From Apostichopus japonicus (Eukaryota; Echinodermata; Holothuroidea; Aspidochirotida; Stichopodidae), in assembly GCF_037975245.1 (NCBI RefSeq), contig NC_092569.1, forward strand, positions 9,967,001 through 10,031,000: DNA of 64,000 nucleotides, given 5' to 3'. Positions 49,485 through 62,400 of the stretch are shown piece by piece. A program made the position numbers and the translations under genes. The stretch's first letter is position 1, and each line of letters begins with the position of its first letter. The notes under the pieces are model-generated. The model made no database searches, had not been told where the DNA came from, and saw only the letters and a list, made by a program, of their open reading frames with translations.

Positions 49485-49925
49485 TTCCACAGATAAATTC
49501 AAAATTGGTGTGGAGGAAAACAGGATTGAAATGACAAGTTCAGACGCATGAATCACGATGAAGGGATTTGGAAGAAGAATGAATAGATTGAGTTTAATGA
49601 TGAAGTGTTTGCTTAATAAGAAGTGAGTGAGAATTAAGCAGATATATTTAATAATTGGTGTGGAGGAACACAGGAATGAAATGACATGTTCAGAAGCATG
49701 AATCATGATGAAGGAATTTGGAAGAAGAATCAATAGATTGAGGTTAATGATGAAGTGTTTACTTAATGAGAAGCGAGTGAGAATTAAGCAGATAAATTTA
49801 AAACTTGGTGTGGAGGCAAACAGGAATGAAATGACAAAAAAGTACAGATGCATGATGAGGGGATTTGGAAGAAGAATGAATAGATTGAGTAAATTATTGA
49901 GTAATTGAGTAAATGATGAAGGGTT
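49485..49925. repeat. ~150-bp direct repeat, three copies, inside the P element
   Basis: Copies start near 49,491, 49,641 and 49,791 with GATAAATT..TTGGTGTGGAGG and share GGATTTGGAAGAAGAAT and GAGAATTAAGCAGAT. Confidence 0.88.
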
Positions 49926-51650
49926 GATTTAAGAAGTGAGTACCAAAGCCATGGAGTTGGAACACTGGACTTCCCAGCTCCAAGCTGTAAATCAACTAAT
50001 CAAGTGGGAAATCTGGAGGTTAAAAAGACCTATATTTATAAAATGTTAATCTTATTGTTTGCAATAATCATGTGTTAAACAATAATTAATTAAGTATGAT
50101 CGCCCTTTTCCAAGGTCAATTAATATATTCCATCAAAAGTGCAATAAACATGAAATACTTTCCAAGTTTATCATTAAAATATAGTTGCATTTCTTCATTT
50201 GGTGATCAAGAATAGTTGTGGTAAACTAATACATTTTGTAGCACTGGTGGCACAGAACCTCTCTCAAGTACTCTCCTTCGCTTGGGATGAGTCCTATGCT
50301 GAAATAGTTGGGGATGGCATCTTTCCTAAGCTTCCACTTGCCTTCACTTAGACACCTTTCAAATTGGCCATATTCAAAGTCAATAGGGCAGGCTCACAAT
50401 CACCAAAAATTTATCTTCTGAATGGCCAAAGCATACCTGCCAACCTTATAAACTTTTGAACCTGGGGATTGCAAATTTGAAACCAAAACGTAGGAAATTA
50501 CCTGGTCATACAAGTGAGGAAAGTAAGAAATTTTGAAGGTACATGCTGATTCCAAACTCTGTATTATAAACTGTCATAATTGAAGACTTAAATTTGAGGA
50601 CTTGAAAGTGAGCTACAAGAGTTGGCACGCACAAGGAGGCCTAGCCAAGTATTTTGTCTTTTGTAGGATAAGTTAGTTGGAGATGGACTGGACTTTTCTA
50701 GGCTAAACCCTAACGTTAAGCCTGTAGACCAAAGGTTAGGTTTAATGGAGTTTTCGACTGAAACTGTAATGCCTAGCTCATTTAAAACTATGCTGTATAA
50801 CTGGCCTATCTCAGGCTAAGCATATATAGCCCTATATATTGCTATACCCTCCGTAATTAGACTGGCCAAGGCTAGTACTTCTTTTACCCATAGCACAAGT
50901 CGTATCATCAAGTCATGCAGCTAATTGTCTGCATAAAGGAAAGTTAAGCCTAACTCAGTCCTGCTGCAGTCAGACTTTAGGTCTAGCCTTAGTTGGCTAC
51001 CAATAATGGTCTAACTCTAACTAAGTTAGACTGAGTGCTTGCATTGGCCTAATTCTAACTAAGCTAGACCAGGCTTTTTAAACTCAGTTTTAGGCCTCGA
51101 ATTAGCGAGGTATATTTTGCTTGTTCGCTTTGATCTAAAATTGAAGAAAACAGGAATTTCTGGCCTTTTATAACCAAAACATGACGATCTAGTGTTCGAT
51201 GATGAGGCCTATGCTATATGCCTATCCTCGCCTCACACAGCTTGGTACTTATACTATTCACTTTAGACCGCCAGCCTGTCCGACCAACTTTTGTTTCCAA
51301 ATCTTTCGTCTTTGGACGTTGGTTGGAAAACCCCTCAAAAAAGAACTCAGTCTTCACTTCGCTGGCTACATCCGTAGGCCTCACATCAAGACATAGTTGT
51401 ATATGAGGAGGTTTTTCTGTTTTCTTTAACAAATTAAAATAATTGTTACGCAATATTGTACTAGCCTAAGTATGCATTGCATCGTTAGTGTTATCTGCTC
51501 ATCGCAAAAAGTTTTTGATTTGGAACTATCATGGCGTCCTATGAGGGTGTGTCACCTCTCGACCAATCAAAATAGGTCCCCCATTGGCCAAACTCTCTAA
51601 ATATACGGCTCTGGTATACACTGTATGAGGGCGCCAGCTTACGCGTATAC

Positions 51651-51678
51651 CAGAGACGTATCTAAATATACGGCTGTG
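51651..51678. mobile_element. Abutted P-element-type ends, 28 bp
   Basis: CAGAGACGTAT joined to CTAAATATACGGCTGTG, i.e. two P-type termini facing each other. It is located 37 bp outside the full-length element. Flanks are both GTATA-rich but not an exact target duplication. Confidence 0.55.
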
Positions 51679-53226
51679 CGTATATGCGAGTGAATCTCAG
51701 AAGCTTGTCCCCAACAGCAATTTGAAGACCACCAGCTCACCCAAAAGCATCAACCTACACTGCTATTTTACGTAGAGCTTCATCGTTAGAATATTGATTA
51801 CTTAGTTAGACAATTAATTTGCCAATTTATTGCCAATAATTACCGTTAGTTAATTAATTTTCCAGATTGACAGAATTTCTTATAATAAATATAATTCAAA
51901 AGTCAATAGAAATGTGAGCCACTGCTAAGGGTATATGTATGCGTTATGGAAAGCGAAAAGGAATCTTTAACATGTTTTTATATATTTAAAAAAATCCTCT
52001 TCCAAGAAGCAATTAGTTACTACCCGACCTGTACAAATGGGGCGTAATAACATTTAACAGTGCCTATCTATGGAAGTATAGGTACCGCACCACAATTAGA
52101 GTAGTGTACAATGTCATCCGCTTGAAAGGTTAACCGTCAGAGAAAAGGGGTAAAAGTACCTAAGGGTAATGCTGGTTTAAAGCATGTTAACAGTTACTGT
52201 CCTTGTTTGTTCTGCCTTTATATGAAAGAGCATAATTTAAAGTACAGATGGTGTGAAAATAGGGAGTATCGAAGGTGATATCAACCATTTTAGAAAATCT
52301 TTGGTTAAATGTTGATATTACTCCGAGCGAGCAGATGGAAGGGTGGGGGTTCAGTATGTTAAACTTGCTTCTCTTCTAGCTCACAATCTAAACGGTCATG
52401 ATATGGAAGGTTTCAAGTGCCATGATAGACCAAGATCTAAGCTAACAAGTGGTGGGTAGGATATACCAGTTGAAAACTTTTGTCTATGCTTTGGCAGGTC
52501 TTGAAAGTGACGAGTTTAGTGTGTAAGTCAATTGAACAATTAATTGTGGTGTGAGACCTATACTGTACGGTTAACGACGTGCCAAGGAGTCAACGTGTCA
52601 GAAAGTTGAGATGTGGCTTTTAGCTTCACAAATTCACAACTCGTTAGATGTAACCGAAGTTTTCATTGATTAGTATTAGATTACCGCTAGGCGAGACTTA
52701 TGGAACGCCAAAACGTTTAGCTAGAGGTAACTTCTATCCAGACTCACTGACCACATTACTTTTATGATTTAGTGTGTAATTCAATGGGGCTTTTAAGAGG
52801 CGTATGCTACCGTAAGCAAGCGTGTATGCTGTGGTATACAGTGACCGCCGTAAGCAATCTATAATATACTCTGACAGTACATATTCATATTCGAATAGTA
52901 GCCAGGGTCCATGCAGATGAAGCTTTTTCAAGAGACGTAAAGTAAATCTCAACCTCTTTATCATTCAAACGTAAGCAATTATTCTCAAATTTACCGTAAA
53001 ATATCTATTATAGTGGCGTTTTGTTTTCTGTGCATGGCGCACATCTATCTTCGAACCGAAAAAGGGGTTAAATAATATATTAGTAGCGAATGGGAGCATA
53101 TCACATGACCCTCCATGGTTGGTACTTTTTCCTACCGTGGAGTGAGAGCTCCAGGTTATTTTCAATTCGATGTATGACGTGCTCCCCGGTAGCACTCAAC
53201 TATTATCATACTGTTTATATGTATGT
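51679..53226. other. Unannotated tail of duplication unit copy 1
   Basis: No conserved exon or element boundary recognised. The sequence ends at the tandem junction with copy 2. Confidence 0.5.
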
Positions 53227-53954
53227 ACACTGAAAAACACAAAAGCAAAGAAACGCTAAGAAATATTGAGTTGAAAGCGAAATCCACAGATTTATAATAT
53301 AGAATTGTTACCCCCCCCCCCAATGAATTCGGTATTAAATAGTCATAATTACTATATTACTATATTATAAACGGACATATAAACGTTGCTACGGAATAGT
53401 TCCAAATCCTAGATAGCGGTTGATGGAACCAGCGGAAATTTGGTTTTCCTTGTTAAGAAGTTGTTTTGTTTCATTCTTTTACCCTCCGCCAAAGGATGTT
53501 GACCTTGCAAATGTCACTTACTCTAGTCTGAATGTCTCATAGAATTGCCTTCAAGATAAGAGAAGTGTATTTATCTGGTGCACCATGGGTGCACACACTA
53601 CCTCGGGGTACATAATCCCCACACGACTGGCGCATCCTAATGTCTCCGTTATCTTACAATCCTGTCAACTCATCTGTTATATCTAAACCAAACGGAATTT
53701 GGGGAAGATTATATGAACTCCAAACTTCTATTCGTTTTGATTGGGACATTCAAATAAAATTCATTCTAAAGTCAATCTGGAATCAGAGATGTGTATATGA
53801 GACATCCATCCCTACGTCGGCCATCTCACCGTTAATTATACATTTCCTCCTCAGAGTTATAGCATTATCTATTTGCGCGCGTCGTACAAAGAAGTTCTTA
53901 TCTGATAGTTGTGCTAACATTGTGCTAAAGAAAGTATTTCGGATTGATCACTTC

Positions 53955-54312
53955 CAAGGGCTTAGGAATCGGGGGGGGGGGGGGCTGGGGGCCGCCAGCC
54001 CCCAGTGAAAAATGTGGAGGGGCGGAAGTATCATTCCGCCCCCCCGCTTCGCAAGTCAGAAAACCCCTTTTTCATTTCCAAATGAGAAAAAAAATCTCAT
54101 TTGGAGCACCAAATTCCATCTAAGGCCAGGTGAAAATACAAAATTAAGTTTACAAAATGGAGTGGGTGTTGCAGTGTGCCATATTGCACCAAATTGCATC
54201 TGAGGCCACCTGGAAATGCAAAAAATTCCTCCCCTTAGACCCCTCCCCCAGGCCCGCCATCAGCCTTCAGCCCCCCCCCCCCCACACTCAAAAGTACCTT
54301 CCTACGCCACTG
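53955..54312. mobile_element. hAT-like MITE, 358 bp, TSD ATCACTTC, copy-2 specific
   Basis: Ends CAAGGGCTTAGGAATC and (inverse side) CAGTGGCGTAGGAAGG; flanks ATCACTTC at 53947-53954 and 54313-54320. Copy 1 has the empty site ATAACTTC near 20,986. Same family as 41615-41984. Confidence 0.9.
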
Positions 54313-54579
54313 ATCACTTCTCCTTTTCAAGATTAAGTATTAGAACAGCCAGCTTCCTTTGTGAAATAGCTTTCTAGTATTACCAGGGAATGTTATCGTG
54401 CTTTTAATACTTCCCTGTTCCGATTGCGACCCTGATGTATTTACCCGATTATATACTTTCCCTCCTACCCCGTTTCTTGGTATAGATTGTACAGCTAGTG
54501 CTTGCAAGGCGTGGAGGGGTAATTGTATGTTTGGGGGAGGGGTGGGGGTTCTCAGTATGTGGATGAATGATAGAGGTAC

Positions 54580-55153
54580 CTTGCATGTGTACGCAATATT
54601 CCATACACGGTGTCTCAAGCTGTATATCTTTTGTGAGTGTTAGCAGACTGGCGGCAGCTGTTGTTACTAGGGATGATCGACAAGGCACGCCTCCAGTAAA
54701 CACAGTATCTGGCACTAACGCATAACAGTATCCTGGAATGATGAGCAAGAATAAAATATATGTAAGATGGTCGATCCAAAAAACAAAAACAAATGCAAGA
54801 CTTTCTCTAGCTACAAACTTATTACAATGTACTTGTTAGTGCCAACGGGAAGAATCTGTATACCTGCTGGAAATAGGTGACACAATAATAATTTAAAAAA
54901 TGCCTCAATATAATAAACGACTTACTCACTGAAGTTATACAATACACCGAATTAGTATTTACCGATTCTTTTCCTTCTACCGGGAATGTCGCAGTCACTA
55001 CAGCTTTCCCACGAACTCCAGAGTGTGTATACCATGATGGATTTCTAACCATTGTCTAGGAGTCGGTCTGAGGGGGGCTTCTGTCCATCGTCCAGGTTTA
55101 CTTGTTGTACGAACGGTACGCTTTTAACCTCGACATAATAATAGCTTAACGGC
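54580..55153 (-). pseudogene. Duplicated FAM187-like exons 3-4 with a premature stop
   Basis: Exon 3 copy 55153-54963 (191 bp) and exon 4 copy 54732-54580 (153 bp) have the same lengths and splice sites as 22258-22068 and 21833-21681. In exon 3, the codon GAA after Asn-Gly in the functional copy is TAG here (55047-55045), ending the frame before the WSSW module. Exons 5-7 are deleted from this copy and exons 8-9 were never included in the duplication, so no complete product is possible. Upstream exons 1-2, if duplicated, lie beyond the window. Confidence 0.9.
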
Positions 55154-55283
55154 CTGCACGGAAGTAAATGATACTAGTGAAATTATCAATCGCATTCTTT
55201 GCCAAAGAAGAAAGAACAAAACACGGCCCGGGCCTGTATGCAATCGAATGTGCAGCATTCTCGCAGACGTGAATGTCTAAATT

Positions 55284-55780
55284 ATTGAGTTTGCTTAGTG
55301 GTACACATATATACAACCCCCTTGAATTTTCTTGATGATTCATATAGATACAACCCCCTTGAGTTTGCTTGATGATACAGATAGATACAACCCCCTTGAG
55401 TTTGCTTGATGATACAGATAGATACAACCCCCTTGAGTTTGCTTGATGATACACATAGATACAACCCCCTTGAGTTTGCTTGATGATACAGCCCCCTTGA
55501 GTTTGCTTAATGATACAGATAGATACAACCCCCTTGAGTTTGCTTGATGATACAACCCCCTTGAGTTTGCTTGATGATACGCATAGATACAACCCCCTTG
55601 AGTTTGCTTCATGATACAGATAGATACAACCCCTTTGAGTTTGCTTGATGATACACATAGATACAACCCCATTGACTTTGCTCGACGATACGCATAGATA
55701 CAACCCCTTTGAGTTTGCTCGAAGATACACATAGATACAACCCCTTGAGTGTGCTTGGTGATACGCATAGAAACAACCCA
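55284..55780. repeat. 37-bp minisatellite, about 13 copies (copy 2)
   Basis: Same unit as 22,425-23,215, fewer copies, some units truncated. It lies beside the FAM187-like exon 3 copy as in copy 1. Confidence 0.92.
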
Positions 55781-56483
55781 ATCTGAATCCTACCATGGAA
55801 GTATTACTTCCGTGATTTAACCTTATAAGAGTGAGAACTCATGTTCGTTACTGCCGAATAACTCATAGCCTGTTAACATAATATGTATTGAAGTGAGTCA
55901 ATGACATCGTTATAGATATATCGGCAAATCGAAGCTGTATTAAAGCAAGACCTCTGACATCGCTGGCAGACCCCAATCAGGATCAATGCAATGATTCTAA
56001 CGCGGGCGTGCATGGTGCCACCACGAATGTAAATTTCAACACCTCTGAGAACTGGTTAGGCTCCACCCCCTCCCCTCCCCCTCCTCGAAGACCCCTGGAT
56101 TCACGCCTGATAAAAGAAATTACTGTTGAACGCGCCCACACCATGCATGATGTTTAATGATCTTATTGAATTGTTCGCATTATATATGAGTTTTCTCGTT
56201 ATGCAAAAGTTTGGATTTCCTAGCTGAGGAAGATCCTTTCAGGAACAAAGCCGGTTACATTCAGACGTGACCTTCCCTCTGTAAAGCCTCGTAATGTTTC
56301 AATCCAAGGAACTTCCTGTTGACGTAGAAACTACATAGTAATATCAATGTTATACTTCCTCATTCAAGACAGTAACATATATTTCCGTCCTTTGATGATT
56401 CTAATACAAATACCAAAGACATCAGTGTAAGGACGTGATCAAAATATTGTCCTCTCTTGAGCCGTTTAAACATCATCACAGAA

Positions 56484-59400
56484 ATGAAGAATCCTCTCTA
56501 CATCTCCGTGGTTATATTATTCATAGCAAGTGATGTTTTATTCTTTGGAAAAGGGGTAAGTGTTATACCAGTACAAGATTCTTCTAAGAAGGAGGATGGT
56601 GGCGGGGGGGGGGTGGGGACGGTCGATTTGTTGAAGTAATGAACTGTCAGCCTAGTGTGGCGGGCGCGGTCGTGGGAACCTTTTGTAAATACGTATGGTT
56701 GTTTGAATGCGAAATGTTGCAACCTGCAGTTTACAAAGACAGTTTTATTTCAATACTACAATAGACCTACAAACATGTTCTTAATATTGTGAAATTTGAT
56801 CAAGCTTTTAAGAAATCTAAATTTAAATTTTACATCTCATTATTTCCCGGTATGTAACAGGGGCGTGGGGGGTGGGAGGGGGGTTAATATATTGCCAGAT
56901 GGTTGTCACGTAGTAGCTTACTGTAACATTATGCCCATTCAAGGGCCTCTTCAGTTTTGGCTTGATTTGTTGTGAAGCTTTGAAGTGCCGGCCTTAATTG
57001 GGGATGGGTGTAAGTAGAGGCGGAAAATATATAATAATTAAGAGTGCTTAAATTCGAAATGATCCGGTCTTTTAAAACTAACAATGAACATTTACTTTTA
57101 TGAAATTTCAATCCGTTAGTAGACCTACAAACAATGTTCTTCACTTTGTTGACATCTGATCAAACTTTGATAGAGATCCAAATTTCACAAATGTTATAAT
57201 TTAGAAAACAAACATAAAAAATCTACATCATGCTGGGGAGGGGGTTGTACGTTATTGTTAAAACTATTGTTAAGACGGTAGTCACGTGGTATATTAAGGT
57301 TACACATGTTGGGGCAGATGGTATATAAATGCGCTTCTCATAAATTCCTAACACCAGATATATAGGCTAAATTTGCGGCTGACTTTGTAGTTCTATTTGT
57401 CGACTTAGTTTTATATTTTGTTACATTAATTACCTTCTTCTGGTTTTTAACACCCACAGCAACTTAATGATGCGTTCATATATTTTAAATTCACTTTATA
57501 ACTTAGCTAACATGTGGAAATTAGCATTGCAGCACAAGGCAAAGTAATTGCGTTACTTTCATTGCAACCTGTGCGTTATGCAGTCGGCCGTCAAGCTGAC
57601 AGCACAATACAGATGAGAAGCGCTATAAAGTTAGTAGCCAAAATAAGGCTACATTAAGGCCCGGTCACACTATACCGATTTTTTATCGGAATACGGTCCG
57701 ATATTTCCGATTTTAGGCCGAAGAGTGAGGTTTGTGGTAGTGAATGTAATGAATGCAGTGGAATATTCGAATACCTACTCCAAATCTGAGGAGTTCTAGA
57801 ACGGACTACATTCTGAAGTGACGCCACATCGAAAAACGATAAAAATCGGAAGAGAAACCGGATAGCTGTCCGATAAAAGGAAACGGAGTCAATATCAAAA
57901 GTTAGGAGAGGGCTATTCCACATCGGAATGGCTCAACAGATAGCAAATCAGGTCCTTTATCACTGTGGCTAGAAGACCCGAACGAAAAACAGGCTGTTTC
58001 GATTCCTCCGGAAAAATCGGATAGTAAACAGAAATTAAATTTAACGTGACTTTTAATGGTCATAATCTATAAACATAGAAAAGGTTGTGTGTGAATTTTT
58101 CGGGTGGGGGGGGGCTGTCCAAATCCCAAGTATCCACCCTCCTTGTACTCGCATGATAAGGGCAACATATACTTAACAGTGATGCTGTCTTCATAATTTG
58201 GTTTGACGTTATTTAAGAAACAAAAGTTATTTACACTCGTAGATCTGTCAACATTACCAGAGTTTCAGCTAAAAAGAATGGCGAATGTTCTCACGTGTGC
58301 ATGATGTGTCATGTTTGTAACGAGTATCATGTTTGTTATGTTTGTAGCGAGTTTCCAAGCCAAGCCTTTGTAATTATTCCCGGCGGCTAAAATTGTTCAT
58401 GATTATTCTTTTCTATCCATTTACTAATTTGTGGCATAAACCCATGACAATGAAACGGAAGATTTACAACAACGATGGACTCAACCATGTAACGAAGGAA
58501 AGATTACCATCCCCTCCCTTCCCCTCCCCCTTCCCCTCCTTCCCTTGCTGTTTCACTAGTGCACCACTTCACGCGGTTGCCTAACGCCTAACAGTAAATC
58601 GAATTAAACTAACAAGCAATTCAAAACTCAACTAAGACAACACAAAATATAATATGTAAGACTTTAAAAACTTATTACGAGCTGTATAAATCTATTTCGC
58701 TCTGACAAAATTTTGGCTGTGACCAAAACTTCCATCAAATCACTTTGTTGAAGGAATAAAACACATAACAAAATCAGAGAGATCATTGTTACCGTTGTCC
58801 TATAAAAGAACATTTTGTGTTCTGTTCAACAGACGCGAATTTATGGCACACCCCACTATGCTGTCGATGTTACCCCCGCCCCATCCCCCACCACTAGTCC
58901 TAATGCAAGTTCGCGAGTGTGTAAAGGGATCGAAACATATTATTGACCACTACTTGTCATCTAAGTTCTTCCAATAAAGAAGCATTTAAGTGACTTGATC
59001 TAACTCACGCTTTTTCATGCGCGAAGGCAGCACAAGTTAAATTCTTTGCGCGTAATTGGATTTTCTAACGAAATTGAACTCAATTCGCTGTAACACGATA
59101 TTAACGGTAGCGTGTAAAATGAAGTGCTAGGATTTGAGCACAATTTCCTGCGTGTATTCCCATTTGGACAAGTTACACGACAAAACGAGACAAATTCGCA
59201 CGCGCTCCCTAAATTGGTCAATCTTGCTTAGTGGCTGAGAATTTGAAAGCTGTCCTTTAGGGCACGGGTTCCAAAACTGTCTGTGGTAAACCAAGACTAT
59301 AGGTCTCGTGCTATTACCTGGAATATTGTTTTCTTAACACGTAGAATGCTTGTAGAATGCCTATGATTTAAAGCCGTTGAAGAAGTTTAGATCTGTTGTA

Positions 59401-62400
59401 TATACACACAGTCTGTTAGTGTACGACACGATACCTTTTTGCAACACACTAGGCCGATGGGTTGCAATGCCCAGTTCAATATGTTCATCCACGGCCCAAA
59501 TGTACAGAAGCCCCAACGGTTGGTTCACAAATTAACAAGCCAACAGATCACAACTGCTAGTCATGTGTTTACATGAATCATTGAAGGTTAGATGCAAGCG
59601 TGGCGTACATACAAGATCAAACATTAGTATAAATCTCTCCGTGGTGGAAACAGGGGGAGAAAAGGCCATGATTTGCCCGTCTTTAAACAATTGTTTTCTT
59701 TTACTAAATTATAATCACGATAGCATAACTTTGCATCTATACGCCCCCTATACCGTACAATACAATTTCTCGTAGGTGCCATGTTTTCAAGTGAACCTTA
59801 TGTAAAGCAAGTATATTGGACCCCAGTTCTCACTCTTGATCCGGGGTACCTGAAGCCCAAGCTAAGTTCACTGAAACTTGGCATGTTAGTCGGTTAAGGG
59901 AGTAATAATACACATACTCTAGAAATGCTGGCAGTTTCAGTCGCGACTCGGTATAACATGATGAGCATCTGGCTCACTTAGAAGAGAGAGAGAGAAAAGC
60001 AACACCCAATTATTGAAGAAATATTTTGTAATTTTACGGAAGCCATATGACGCGAGTCAGTGGCGGAGCTAGGGGTATTGGTCGGGGGGGGGGGCGAGAA
60101 TTGTCTGAGTTGGGGCCCTGTTGACACTATCTAAGCGAACGCCACCACAGGTTGGCGCGGGAGCGTACAGACATTTTTCGAGTGAAGATACTCCCTAGAT
60201 CGCCGGAAATGACCCTTTCCGGGCTTTGCTAATTGGCAGATAAACGAAGAATACATAGGTGTCATCGCCATTTTGTCAGAAAATTACAACAACAAAATGT
60301 GACAAATGTCAATAGGTATTTGAGAGCGCCATAAAAAAGTCAATAATCGCGAATATAAGTAGCCTAAAAAGTGGTAAAAAGCTGAAAAGGGCGCCAGCAG
60401 TCCATTTGAGTCCGTCAGGGGGGAAGCGCTGATACGCCCCCTCTGATTGTATGGACGCTCCGCCACTGACGAGAGGAAACATGAAATGGGAGGAACTAAC
60501 GCTAGTAGATGCATCGACATGAGCGTTCACAGAGAAGGTTAAGTCGGTTATACAGGGACTTTACATTGTGTATTGCCCTGACTTTGCCAAGATTAATAGT
60601 ATGATCTATAACACGGAAACAGCTACCTAATGAAAACAACAGGGTATCCGCGTGCATCCCTTTCGTAATACCGTATATAGTTTTTAAATATTTGCCAAAA
60701 TATACAACGTCTTTACTATAGGGCTTAGTCATCAACTTGAGCAGAAGCCCAAACGAAAACAACAACAACAGCAGCAACAACAAGTGGTTTGTATCTGCTG
60801 TAAAAGCAGAGTATAAATTAACTTATGCAGGGAAGGTAGTAATCTTGACACGAGCTTGCAACGCCTGGTCCATCCAAAGAAAAATCACATAAAAAAATAA
60901 AGCATGAAAAAAACCCAACAATAAAATTAAAAAAAAAAAAACACATCTGAGTGAGACACATAAGTGCATGGTTTTGTGGCAAACGATATTTGAGTTTGTA
61001 ATCTCAAAAGTAGCAGATCCAGTCTGAAACCAATCAGTCCAGTAGCAATTGTGCAATTCATATTTTACCAGTGAGGGGAAGCAAGGTGGAAGGAGAGGCG
61101 ATGGAGATGGGGGTATAGGAGTTTGAAATTTTGGCGAATGAGGGGGTTGGAAGGAATTTTTGAGTACCGTTCCTCACATCCTTCTTCACCTCCCCCCCCC
61201 CCACCTACACACACAAACACCTTCCCTTCTCGTGGCCATGCTCGTTTCAATCTCCCTTGACCTTTTCATTCTTATTCTTCATTTTTTCATTAGACCAATG
61301 CGACCAAACGCTATAAAGAACCTAAATGTGAGTATTTTGATGTGTGTCATTTTTCTGATGTTGGATCTGTATCATTTAATGTAAGTTCATTATAGTTAAA
61401 GTTTCTACAAATGCTATGCGTTGCTCGCCATCACAATGCATGAGATAGTTTGAATGTTGCCAGTGACTTAGCAAGGAGCAGCAGGGACCCAACACAGCAA
61501 TGAAAATTGGCCCTCAATGGAGAGTCTTCTAAGCCAAAGCCATGGCTGGGCTTCAGTGAGTATTTGTTTTCATTATTTTGAAGACATCAAGATGCCCGGA
61601 TATGACACTCTGAAGCTTTCTCACTTCCGGACAGAATTTCGTTTGAATTCCCATTTCGACTGGCCCTATATCGAGAGAGAATGTTAAGAGCTGAACTAAA
61701 CAGTATTTTCATATATAAGAAGATTAATAGAATCATCATATCTTTAAACCCAGTCCTCTAATAGTTTTTATAAAATATAAAGGCTTTTGTCACCTTAAAC
61801 GCAATATTAATCAGTTATATATTAAACACGGATATTAAAACAATTTCAAGTAAGTTAAAAACAATTAAAAAAAAAACGTGGAAAGGAATTTTATAATTTT
61901 AACATTAACTTTATATGTGACGTTGTTAATACTTTTCTATGATTCATACACAACTCATTTCCGTAAAACACCCAGCTTGAATTTTACTATGAATTGAATT
62001 TGTCTTTTTTTAGTGAGCCTGATTTCCGATTCATGGACCAACCTTGTCCCCCTACCCATGGTCCCGGTCTGACGCATTGGTTTATAGCTACGTGTTGTCG
62101 TCTTTAAGGGCAATTCTAATGGCGAGGCGTACCGATTTCCATCCATAGTTGTTATTGATTTTTATTTGTCTATGTACAACTTGGCGAAATATTTAAAACG
62201 TTTTATTTGAGACTAAAAGGAAAGAATTTGAAATCCCATGTTAAGCCCATTGACTTGGTTTATGTATTTCTGTGTATCCACTCTAATTATTTAATTATTA
62301 AAATTACAAATTAAAATGAGAAAAAAAAAACTGTCGTAAAGACTTTTAATTCCACATAATTTGTTTTGTTTGTCGAGCGTCATTCTTTCCGCATCGACAT

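Larger units (their letters stand above)
46174..51613. mobile_element. P-superfamily DNA transposon, 5,440 bp, TSD GTATACAC
   Basis: Inverted ends begin CAGAGCCGTATATTTAGAGA and are alike over about 30 bp (one mismatch at C/T, then GGCCAA). Perfect 8-bp TSD GTATACAC at 46166-46173 and 51614-51621. An 18-bp subterminal inverted repeat GGACGCCATGATAGTTCC lies at 46235-46252 and 51522-51539. CA termini, ~30-bp ends, subterminal repeats and 8-bp TSD are all P-element traits, and a P/THAP9-type transposase relic lies inside on the minus strand. It is 1.2 kb upstream of the FAM187-like start. Confidence 0.92.
16221..53226. repeat. Copy 1 of a ~37-kb tandem segmental duplication
   Basis: Homology with the sequence starting at 53,227 begins at ACACTGAAAAA (16,221 and 53,227) and continues, with indels, to the window end (64,000 corresponds to about 33,319). 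If the duplication is a simple tandem, the unit is about 37.0 kb. Its left edge coincides with the acceptor of FAM187-like exon 8. The unit includes FAM187-like exons 1-7, the whole fibrinogen-related gene and the P element. Confidence 0.85.
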
